This document shows, one piece after another, positions 40,454 through 47,750 of a DNA stretch of 53,583 nucleotides; positions within the stretch are counted from its first letter, which is position 1; each line of letters opens with the position of its first letter. Below the pieces are notes generated by a model. That model saw only the letters and a list, made by a program, of their open reading frames with translations, did no database searches and was not told the DNA's origin. Origin of the DNA: Thermoflexus hugenholtzii JAD2 (lineage in GTDB: Bacteria; Chloroflexota; Anaerolineae; J036; Brachytrichaceae); the NCBI GenBank assembly GCA_945877855.1, contig CAMDWA010000008.1, positions 1-53,583 on the forward strand, read 5' to 3'. Made by a program: the position numbers and the translations under genes.

Positions 40454-41548
40454 ATGGAAATTGTTATTACAGGCATTCTTATTTCGGTCGCCTGCGCCCT
40501 GCTTGGCACTTTTCTCATTTTGCGCAAAATGGCCATGATGAGTGATGCCATCAGCCATGCCATTTTGCCCGGCTTGGTGGCTGGCTATTTTTTTGCCAAA
40601 GGGCCAGATTTGTTTGCTGGCTTTTTGGGGGCGCTGGTGGCGGCTTTGGTCACCGTCACCTTGGTCGAGGCGCTTAAAAATACGCAACGGGTCGGCGGTG
40701 AGTCGGCGATTGGCATTGTTTTTCCGGCCATGTTTGCGCTGGGCACCTTTTTGGTGGCGCGTTTTTTTGAAAATGTGCACCTTGATACCGATGCGGTGTT
40801 GTTTGGCAATATCGAATTTGTTGCATTCGACCGCTTGTTTATTGGCGATGTCGATTTTGGCCCACAATCGTATTATGTGGCGGGGGCGCTGTGCCTCATC
40901 AATTTGTTATTCATCACCGTGTTTTACAAAGAGCTAAAGCTGGCGACCTTTGACGCTGGCTTAGCGGCTACCTTGGGTTTTTCGCCCTTTTTTATTCATT
41001 ATGCGCTCATGGCCTTGGTATCGGTCACCTCGGTTGGTGCGTTTACCTCGGTGGGGGCGGTCTTGGTGGTGGCGCTGATGATCGTGCCTGCTGCCGCCGC
41101 CTATTTGCTCACCGACAAATTGCCCATGATGATTGGGTTGGCGGCGGGCATTGGGGCGCTGTCGGCGGTGTTGGGTTATGGCTTGGCTTTGGCGATCGAT
41201 TCATCGGTGGCGGGGGCGATTGTGAGTGTGGCCGGGGCCTTCTTTTTTGCCGCCATGCTATTTTCGCCGTCACATGGCCTCATTGCCAAAGCGCGGCGAA
41301 TTGAGCGGCAGCGGGTGCAAATTGGGCTAGAGGCGTTATTGGTGCATTTGCTTAATCATGAGGGCGAAGAAGGTGAGGCGCACGAGTCTGAAATGCTTCA
41401 TCTGAGCAGCGAATTGCGCTGGCTGCCTCAGTTTGCCCAGCAGATTGTGGGCGTTGCCGCCAACCGTGGCTTGGTGATGCAAGTGAATGGGCATTTAATT
41501 TTGACCGATAATGGGCGCAGACAAGGGCAGCAGTTGATGGTTTATTAA
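40454..41548 (+). CDS. Metal ABC transporter permease fused to a C-terminal winged-helix-like domain
   Basis: This is a 364-aa protein. Residues 1-275 are an ABC-3 family permease (LGTFLILRKMAMMSDAISHAI, GESAIGIVFPAMFALGTFLV, LGFSPFFIHYALMALVSVTS, GAVLVVALMIVPAAAAYLL, FFFAAMLFSPSHGLIAKARR). The extra about 85 residues (GLEALLVHLLNHEGEEGEAH, then SELRWLPQFAQQIVGVAANR and GHLILTDNGRRQGQQLM) read as a small winged helix like the N-terminus of MntR/DtxR: helices followed by a beta hairpin with LILTDNGRR. The start MEIVITGILI (40454) has GAG upstream; a longer frame would overlap the previous gene. The fusion could sense metal or DNA state near the membrane, which is inference. Confidence 0.88.
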   Translation: MEIVITGILISVACALLGTFLILRKMAMMSDAISHAILPGLVAGYFFAKGPDLFAGFLGALVAALVTVTLVEALKNTQRVGGESAIGIVFPAMFALGTFLVARFFENVHLDTDAVLFGNIEFVAFDRLFIGDVDFGPQSYYVAGALCLINLLFITVFYKELKLATFDAGLAATLGFSPFFIHYALMALVSVTSVGAFTSVGAVLVVALMIVPAAAAYLLTDKLPMMIGLAAGIGALSAVLGYGLALAIDSSVAGAIVSVAGAFFFAAMLFSPSHGLIAKARRIERQRVQIGLEALLVHLLNHEGEEGEAHESEMLHLSSELRWLPQFAQQIVGVAANRGLVMQVNGHLILTDNGRRQGQQLMVY

Positions 41549-42285
41549 GCAAATGTTGTTTTTGGCGCGTTTGATGCAATAGGGCGAATGCTGACACGCA
41601 CACCCAATGCTCGCCAAACGTCGGCGATGTAACGCACCGGCACAACTGGGCGGTGCAGCCATTGGCTTAGGCTGATATGCCGGTAAACATGCCCGCGCTG
41701 TTGCACCACCCAAGCCTCGTAATCTGCCAGCCAAGTGAGCGCTTGCTTGAAAAGCGCCGTCATGCCATCATCGGGCTGGCTTGCGAAAAGGTCTAGTTGA
41801 TCGGGCCGCCAAATGGGTGATACTTGCATAGCGTTTATGGGCAAGGTGTTAGATACCCAGCGCGGCTGAAATTCGAAGCGCCGTAAGAATAATGCGCCGT
41901 GTTGTGGGGTGGCATAGTAGATGCCGAATCCCCAAAGCCCTACCAAGCGACGCACCGAGCCGTCGTCGTTGTAATCGCGCCAAAGGTAGAGTGAGCCGCC
42001 ATGTTGTTCGGGCGGTGGCTTTAGTTTAACAAAACCATATTGACACAACAAATTGCCTTGTGGTGACACAATATCGCGCCCCCAGCACCAACACTGTTGG
42101 TCAAATAAACGTTGTCCCAGTTGCAGCAGCGATACCAGAGCCATGCTTTTTACCCGGCTTGGAGTGATGTGTTTTTTTGCAAGTTTGGCCGGGGTGTCAA
42201 GCCCGGACGATATATGGGTTTGCCCCTGATTCATCACTGCAATTGTGGCAAAATAGGGACGGAGGGTCGGCGATAGCATCAACAT
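41545..42285 (-). CDS. Hypothetical protein
   Basis: I do not recognise this 246-aa protein. It is soluble, with no signal peptide, rich in Trp and aromatic residues, and has two Cys close together (QQCWCWGRDIVSPQGNLL). The central part is beta-like (GGSLYLWRDYNDDGSVRRLVG, LWGFGIYYATPQHGALFLRR). The C-terminus contains VQQRGHVYRHISLSQWLHRP. It lies 9 nt after the FeoB-like gene on the same strand, so it probably belongs to that metal-related operon. Its stop overlaps the last codon of the convergent permease gene by four bases. The start could also be at 42234 (MNQGQTHISSG). Confidence 0.6.
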   Translation of the reverse strand: MLMLSPTLRPYFATIAVMNQGQTHISSGLDTPAKLAKKHITPSRVKSMALVSLLQLGQRLFDQQCWCWGRDIVSPQGNLLCQYGFVKLKPPPEQHGGSLYLWRDYNDDGSVRRLVGLWGFGIYYATPQHGALFLRRFEFQPRWVSNTLPINAMQVSPIWRPDQLDLFASQPDDGMTALFKQALTWLADYEAWVVQQRGHVYRHISLSQWLHRPVVPVRYIADVWRALGVRVSIRPIASNAPKTTFA

Positions 42286-42294
42286 CGGATTGAA

Positions 42295-44079
42295 TTACAC
42301 CCCCAACATGCGCACTGCACTGGTAATGAGGAAGGTGCTGACCAAGGCGGTGAGCATTTGACGCAATGCTACTTTGCCTGCTAACTTAAACCCCAATTCT
42401 TGCCCGATAGTGTAAAGCGTGACGGTGCAAGCGGTGAGGGTTGAGGCTAACCAAACCAACACAAACACATTGCCAACCGACAAGGCCCGCAACAAATCGC
42501 CGTTGTCTTGGTTTAAGATCAACAAGCCATCTTTGCGTACGATTGAAAAGATCACCCCACTGGCGACAGAACTGGGCAAATTGAAAATGGCAAGCACAGG
42601 GCTAACCCAATTGGCGATTAAATCTAGCCCACCAAGTGATTGCACCACGGCTGCCATTAAGCAGATGAGCAAAAAGATGGGCATGGCTTGCAATAAAAAT
42701 TGTTTGGTGATGGCGGACAAGCGCCATATCACGGCTCGCCGTGATGGATATTGCAGAAATGCCGGTTCATTGAGCGCTTGCATGGCTTGTTTGGGTTGTG
42801 CGCCATGCCAAATGCGGGTGTGTAATGCGCCCACCACAAATAGCAAAACCAGATAAGGAATGAATAAGGTAGGCGCATTGACGACGCTAAATAATGACAA
42901 AGTCGCGCCAATTTGATAGCTGCACGCCGAGCCAAAACCGATGAGTGACACACACGCTTGGCGGGTGCAGGTGCTACAAGCACGACTTTGCACCACCCCC
43001 ACCACATTACAGCCAAAGCCTGTTAAGACCGGAATTAGATCGCGCCCGCTTAGACCAATTTGGCGTAATGGGGCATCGAGTACGGCGGTGATGCGATCTT
43101 TTAGCCCGGTTTCTTCAGTCAGGGCAACGCTGATGCCGAGCAACACGACCACTGGAAAAGCCCACAAAAATGAATACCAGCCCAAGGTAATGACCCCAAA
43201 TCGCCCAACCAAGATTTCTTGCAGCAACGGGGCCGCGCCAAGTGCGGTATTAAGTGATGCAACCAAAGGTGTAATCAGCCATTCATCAACGATGGGTTGT
43301 GCCCATTGCGAAAATAGATAGGCCAGCATGACCGGTAAGGCAAACATAAGTGCAATGGCGATCACAGCAGCCACAACACCCAGTTTTTGAATCTCGAACA
43401 AGGTGGGCTTGGGCTGCACAGTGGGCACATTTATTTTCTTTAGGGCTGGCAAATTAAGCTCGATTGGCTTTTGCACCAAGGCCGCCAGCGCAATGCTTGC
43501 CAACACCCCGGCGTGCTGCGTTTTTGAAATATCACGCGCATTAACAATTTGCGCAGGCCAGCCGAGCTGGGCCGAAATCTTCTTGACAGCGCGGCTTAAG
43601 ACGGGGTTGGCACGATCTGCAAAAGTAACGATTAGCGCGACTGATTTGCCGACCAATTGCCCCGCCACTGCGGCTAAAAGAGTGGGAAATTCGCTGGCAA
43701 TGTGTGTGCCTCGCACGACTAACAGCACCACATCGGCACTTTGTAGGCGCTTTAACGCCAGTTGGGTGGTGGCACTGTCGCTTTGCAGTCGAATACCGGG
43801 GGTATCTACCAGAAATACGTTTTGTTTTTTGTCGGGCTGATGTAGTTGTGCCACGCGACATTGAATGGTTGAACCACGAAAATTGCTTTCGTCGCCGACA
43901 CCATGCCCTGTAAGCTGGCGAAAAAGTGCCGATTTGCCCGATGATTCTAGCCCGATCATGACAATGCTTTTGGGCAAAGATGTCGCCTGTGACCCGATGG
44001 CAGGGGCGATTGTCGTAATCTGGTCGAGTAAGGTGATGGGTGGCGTTGCTGCCGAATTTTTTGAGGGTGATTGCATCAT
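42295..44079 (-). CDS. FeoB-like metal transporter with divergent GTPase domain
   Basis: This is an about 594-aa protein with the FeoB layout: N-terminal GTPase-like domain (about 35-190) and a membrane part with two gate repeats. G1 is GLESSGKSALFRQLTG and G3 is VDTPG, but the G4 region reads VTFADRANP rather than NxxD, so nucleotide specificity may be lost. The first gate has GFGCNVVGVVQSRACSTCTR followed by QACVSLIGFGSACSY, Cys-rich compared with canonical GFGCNVPA. The second has LPSSVASGVIFSIVRKDGLL. Ferrous iron is the family default, but the neighbours (COG0523 GTPase, ZnuA-like lipoprotein) suggest Zn or another divalent metal. The start was set at MMQSPSK (44079); 44109 and 44130 are alternatives. 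Confidence 0.78.
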   Translation of the reverse strand: MMQSPSKNSAATPPITLLDQITTIAPAIGSQATSLPKSIVMIGLESSGKSALFRQLTGHGVGDESNFRGSTIQCRVAQLHQPDKKQNVFLVDTPGIRLQSDSATTQLALKRLQSADVVLLVVRGTHIASEFPTLLAAVAGQLVGKSVALIVTFADRANPVLSRAVKKISAQLGWPAQIVNARDISKTQHAGVLASIALAALVQKPIELNLPALKKINVPTVQPKPTLFEIQKLGVVAAVIAIALMFALPVMLAYLFSQWAQPIVDEWLITPLVASLNTALGAAPLLQEILVGRFGVITLGWYSFLWAFPVVVLLGISVALTEETGLKDRITAVLDAPLRQIGLSGRDLIPVLTGFGCNVVGVVQSRACSTCTRQACVSLIGFGSACSYQIGATLSLFSVVNAPTLFIPYLVLLFVVGALHTRIWHGAQPKQAMQALNEPAFLQYPSRRAVIWRLSAITKQFLLQAMPIFLLICLMAAVVQSLGGLDLIANWVSPVLAIFNLPSSVASGVIFSIVRKDGLLILNQDNGDLLRALSVGNVFVLVWLASTLTACTVTLYTIGQELGFKLAGKVALRQMLTALVSTFLITSAVRMLGV

Positions 44080-44102
44080 TGTTAAAAAATGAGGTGAGGG
44101 AA

Positions 44103-45272
44103 TTAACATGCACAGGCGTCGCCACAGCACGACAAATCATCTAAAAACATACCTTGGCGGCGATATTCTGCCAGTGCAGTAGCATTAACGCCAAGTCTTT
44201 CGGCAATGGTATTGACCACCACCGCAAAACGTTGGCGAAATTTGTAGACAAAGCACAAAATATGCTTATCGTGACGTAAACTTGGCCCAACCAAAAACAC
44301 ACCGCTGTGCAAGGTTGATTCGTCAACTGGGTTGACCAAGGGCATCCCATCCAACCGCCAATCGAACAGATGCGACACTTGGCGAGCGCTGCTCTCGAAG
44401 CCGGTGGCTAAGATGGGCGTTTGGGCGCAGGCTATGTGTTTTTGTCGGCCATTTGCATCGCAGGCGGTGATGTGATATTTGTTGCCCACGCGGTCAACTG
44501 ATATTACTTTTATATTGCCTTCGAGCGTGACCAAACTCGTACGCATCGCGGCCCGTAACCGGCCTTTGGTAAAGGGCGAGAGCACAAGGCTTGGGTCAGT
44601 CGATTCTTTTTCCCATGTTGGGCTAGCACCAAGTACATGTGCTTTTTTGCCGAGCTTGCTTAGCTGAATGGCAGCATCAATCCCACTTTCGTAGCCGCCA
44701 ATCACCACATATTCTTTGCCGCTTAGTTGTGCCCATGTTTTGATATGGCTATTGTGAAGGCAATGTTCGGCCCCGCGAAAGGGTTTGGTTTTGGGGTGCT
44801 GAAATTCGCCCCCGGCCCAAATTACATTTTGGGCCAACAATGTGTCCGCTTGGTTAACGTTACGGGTGCTGGTATCAATGGCATAACCATCGGGCAAAAT
44901 GCGAATATTGCGCACCGATACCCCTTCATACACTGGCAGATCAAAATGCTTCACCACTTGTTTCAGATAATGCGCATACTCTTTACCCGATGGATGCTCA
45001 GTGTCGAGGGTAAACGCGGGCGAAGTGTCAGGCGAAATGGCGTTAAGGTCAATTAATCCAAATGGGTTGCTGAGAAAAGACGGGCTTATAAAACGCATTT
45101 CTTGCGGCCACTTCAAAAAAGATGCGCCGACCTCGTCGCGTTCAAGCACACAATAGCTGATGCCTTGATTATTTTCGGCCCGATTGGCGTGGTTTAAATA
45201 ATGCAGGGTTTTGGCGACACCCACCCCTGCTGCTCCAGCGCCAATGATGATAACGTCGTAATGCTTTACCAT
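44103..45272 (-). CDS. FAD/NAD(P)-dependent oxidoreductase with Cys-rich C-terminal tail
   Basis: This is a 389-aa flavoprotein of the two-dinucleotide-binding-domain type. The FAD motif is IIIGAGAAGVGVAKTL (about 8-23), the NADPH-type motif is YVVIGGYESGIDAAIQLSKLG (about 195), and ILATGFESSARQ precedes the last domain. FLKWPQEMRFISPSFLSNPF resembles YpdA/flavin monooxygenase-like proteins. The C-terminus SCCGDACAC has four Cys in eight residues, suited to metal binding. The start MVKHYDVII (45272) lies 2 nt after the COG0523 stop codon, so the genes are coupled. In this metal island a role in metallophore chemistry or metal reduction is possible, which is inference. Confidence 0.82.
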   Translation of the reverse strand: MVKHYDVIIIGAGAAGVGVAKTLHYLNHANRAENNQGISYCVLERDEVGASFLKWPQEMRFISPSFLSNPFGLIDLNAISPDTSPAFTLDTEHPSGKEYAHYLKQVVKHFDLPVYEGVSVRNIRILPDGYAIDTSTRNVNQADTLLAQNVIWAGGEFQHPKTKPFRGAEHCLHNSHIKTWAQLSGKEYVVIGGYESGIDAAIQLSKLGKKAHVLGASPTWEKESTDPSLVLSPFTKGRLRAAMRTSLVTLEGNIKVISVDRVGNKYHITACDANGRQKHIACAQTPILATGFESSARQVSHLFDWRLDGMPLVNPVDESTLHSGVFLVGPSLRHDKHILCFVYKFRQRFAVVVNTIAERLGVNATALAEYRRQGMFLDDLSCCGDACAC

Positions 45273-45274
45273 AT

Positions 45275-46402
45275 TTAGCCCCAAGCAGGAAACGGGTCTT
45301 TGAGCGCGGGCCACTTGCGCGGCCCCAGCTTCATTTCGGTGTCGGTGAGCAAACAGGTGTCGAGCAAGTCGCTGATGATGGGTTTGAGTCGCGCCATGTC
45401 TTGCCCAATAAATACCAACATTTGCTCACGCTTGGTATCGGCTTTCCAACGGCCAGCATGTTCAACCCGCATAATGCCGCCCGCTTGTGACCAAATGCCC
45501 ACTTGATTGGGGCGGCTGGCAAGCCAAAAGAAGCCTTTGCTGCGCAACAAACCTGTCCATTGGGCATTGAGCGCCTCCCACAGACGTTCGGGGTGAAAGG
45601 GGCGGTCGCGGTAATAAGAAAAACTGGCAATGCCGTATTCTTCGGTTTCGGGCACATGCTCGCCGCGCAATTCTTTAAGCCAACCCGCGTTGTTGGCGGC
45701 CCGCACAAAATCAAATTTGCGTGTGTTTAAAATGAGCGCTGGGTCAATTTTGCCAAATGCACTGTGAATCAGGGTGGCATCGGGGTTGAGCGCATGCAAA
45801 ATGCCTTCCAAGTGCGTCACTTCGGCGGGGGCGATCAGGTCGGTTTTGTTGAGAATGATGACATCGGCGAACTCCACTTGGTCAACCAACAAATCGGTAA
45901 TGGTGCGTTCATCTTCTTCGCCAATAGCTAAATCGCGCTCGTTTAGTGCCTCGGCGGCATTGTAATCACGCAGAAAATTGAAGCCATCTACCACCGTCAC
46001 CATTGTGTCGAGCTGGGTCACTTCGCCGAGCGATTGCCCGCCCGGTATGTCGAAGGTAAAGGTTTCGGCCACCGGCATCGGTTCAGAAATCCCTGTGCTT
46101 TCGATGAGCAAATAATCGAAACGATTTTCGGCGGCCAATTTGCCCACCTCTAGCAATAAATCTTCGCGCAGGGTGCAACAAATACAGCCGTTGCTCATTT
46201 CGACCAGCTTTTCATCGGTGCGGCTCAATTGCGAACCTTCGCGCACCAAGTCGGCATCAATATTGACCTCGCTCATATCGTTGACAATGACAGCCACGCG
46301 CAAGCCTTGCCGATTGTTGAGCACATGATTGAGTAGGGTGGTTTTGCCAGCGCCCAAAAAGCCAGACAGCACCGTGACGGGGAGTTTTTTCGCCTTTTTC
46401 AT
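45275..46402 (-). CDS. COG0523 family GTPase (CobW/ZNG1/YciC-like metallochaperone)
   Basis: This is a 375-aa G3E-family GTPase. Walker A is [16 protein letters not shown] (about 13-28), the metal motif is [13 protein letters not shown] (CxCC), the Walker B/G3 region is [17 protein letters not shown], and G4 is ILNKTDL. The C-terminal domain has [17 protein letters not shown] and the HEAGRW-like [20 protein letters not shown] and FIGQDM, as in YciC/ZNG1. Such proteins hand Zn to client enzymes under Zn shortage. It is divergent from a ZnuA-like lipoprotein with a Zur-like palindrome between, and heads an operon with the flavoprotein and FeoB-like gene. No long His loop is present. Confidence 0.92.
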   Translation of the reverse strand: MKKAKKLPVTVLSGFLGAGKTTLLNHVLNNRQGLRVAVIVNDMSEVNIDADLVREGSQLSRTDEKLVEMSNGCICCTLREDLLLEVGKLAAENRFDYLLIESTGISEPMPVAETFTFDIPGGQSLGEVTQLDTMVTVVDGFNFLRDYNAAEALNERDLAIGEEDERTITDLLVDQVEFADVIILNKTDLIAPAEVTHLEGILHALNPDATLIHSAFGKIDPALILNTRKFDFVRAANNAGWLKELRGEHVPETEEYGIASFSYYRDRPFHPERLWEALNAQWTGLLRSKGFFWLASRPNQVGIWSQAGGIMRVEHAGRWKADTKREQMLVFIGQDMARLKPIISDLLDTCLLTDTEMKLGPRKWPALKDPFPAWG

Positions 46403-46475
46403 ATTTGTGTGTATAGGTGTGTATAAAATTGTAACATGTTATACTTATTAATACACATTAAATACGGATAACACG
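46403..46475. promoter_or_regulatory. Divergent promoter region with Zur-like palindrome
   Basis: The 73-bp gap between two divergent metal genes contains TGTAACATGTTATA, with a perfect 10-bp palindrome TAACATGTTA at 46432-46441, flanked by GTATAAAAT and CTTATTAATAC. Fur-superfamily operators, including Zur boxes, often contain TGTAA...TTACA-type arms. A single site here could control both directions. Regulator identity is inferred from the neighbours only. Confidence 0.5.
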
Positions 46476-47561
46476 ATGATGAAAAATTTATTGATCGCTA
46501 GTGCCTTGGCCCTCGTCGCTTTAGCGGCTTGTGCCCCAGCCGCTACGCCCGCGCCAACCGCTACCCCCAAACCGACCGAGGTTCCTAAACCCACTCAAGC
46601 GCCCCCGATAGCAACGGCTGTGCCGCCCACTGTTGCGCCAACGGCCACCAAAGTGCCGCCGACACCCACGCCAGTGCCCCCTACGGCCACGGCAGTGCCA
46701 AAAGTAGCCAAGCCGCTCAATTTATCGGCCAGCACCGTATTTGTGCGTGATGCGCTGGTTAATGTCACCCAAGGCATTCAAGGTATTACCATCAATGGCA
46801 TTGTGCCGCTGGGGGCCGACCCGCATGAATATGAACCAACGCCTAAAGATGTCAAAGCGGTTTCTGATTCGCAAGCCGTATTTATTAACGGGGCTGGGTT
46901 TGAGGAGGAATGGCTAGGAAAACTGATTAAAAACGCGGGCGGGAGCCGCCCGATTGTTGACCTAAGCGAAGGCGTGAAGCTCAACAAGATCGACGCGCAA
47001 TTTCAAAGCGAATTTGACAATGACCCGCATTATTGGCAAGACCCAGAACGCTGGCAACAAGCCGTGAATAACGCCGCCAAAGGCGTGGTGGCGCTCGTTA
47101 GCGCTAGCGACCCTAGCATTGCCGAGGCAGTGAAGAAAAATGCCGAGGCCTATATCGCCAAAATCAAGGAAACCGATGCCATGATCAAGACCGAAGTGGC
47201 GAAAATACCTGCCGACAAGCGCGTGCTCGTCACCACTCATGATGCCTTTGGCTATTACGCCCAGCGTTATGGCTTCAAGGTGGTTGGCACGGTCATCCCC
47301 GGCCCCAGCACCGCCAGCGGCGCAGCCACCCCACGCAATATCAAGGCACTGGTCGATACGATCAAGCCGCTCGGGGTCAAAGCCATCTTTATCGAAGAAG
47401 GCGTGAACCCCAAACTGACCGAAGCGGTGGCAAAAGAGGCCGGCATCGGCGTGATCGAAAAGCTTTATCTCGACACACTGAGCGACGACAAAGGCCCCGC
47501 CGCCACTTATCTCGACATGCTCAAGCACAACACCATGACGGTTGTCGGGGCGCTTAAGTAG
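46476..47561 (+). CDS. Orphan ZnuA-like metal-binding lipoprotein
   Basis: This is a 361-aa cluster A-I binding lipoprotein. The lipobox is ALAAC (Cys19), followed by a linker to about residue 85 with PKPTEVPKPTQAPP and PPTATAVPK-like repeats. Ligands are His in LGADPHEYEPTPKD, His in FDNDPHYWQDPERWQQ, His in VLVTTHDAFGYYAQRY and Asp in LYLDTLSDDKGPAATY. The set equals that of the 37692 lipoprotein, and the two share HDAFGYF/Y. No permease or ATPase gene is adjacent, so it may share the 38792-41548 transporter or use the FeoB-like one. Divergence from the COG0523 gene suggests Zn. The operator-like palindrome at 46432 fits control by Zur. Confidence 0.88.
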   Translation: MMKNLLIASALALVALAACAPAATPAPTATPKPTEVPKPTQAPPIATAVPPTVAPTATKVPPTPTPVPPTATAVPKVAKPLNLSASTVFVRDALVNVTQGIQGITINGIVPLGADPHEYEPTPKDVKAVSDSQAVFINGAGFEEEWLGKLIKNAGGSRPIVDLSEGVKLNKIDAQFQSEFDNDPHYWQDPERWQQAVNNAAKGVVALVSASDPSIAEAVKKNAEAYIAKIKETDAMIKTEVAKIPADKRVLVTTHDAFGYYAQRYGFKVVGTVIPGPSTASGAATPRNIKALVDTIKPLGVKAIFIEEGVNPKLTEAVAKEAGIGVIEKLYLDTLSDDKGPAATYLDMLKHNTMTVVGALK

Positions 47562-47654
47562 GGATTAAGAATTGGGGATTGGGGGCGATGCTCTCAGTGC
47601 GCCATCAATGGGTGGCACGGGCAAAGTTGCTCAGCGCACCTGTGCGCTAGTGGC

Positions 47655-47687
47655 AGAAGCCCAGCAACTTCAAGTTGCTGGGCTTCT
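47655..47687. terminator. Bidirectional terminator-type hairpin
   Basis: AGAAGCCCAGCAACTT (47655-47670) and AAGTTGCTGGGCTTCT (47672-47687) form a stem of about 14 bp with a TTCAA loop, followed by ATTTTG. It lies between the convergent ZnuA-like and STAND genes. The rest of the 190-bp gap has no gene; CAGCGCACCTGTGCGCT just to the left is a further small dyad. Confidence 0.8.
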
Positions 47688-47750
47688 ATTTTGCCCAAAT
47701 GTTGCGGGGTGGTTTGTGAAATACTTGTTTCTTGTGTACTAATGAGCTGA

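Noticed and set aside
43541..44140. Second minus-strand frame of 199 codons overlapping the FeoB-like GTPase domain
   Set aside because: The FeoB-like frame holds G1 and G3 motifs over the same bases; a frameshift is not needed to explain it.
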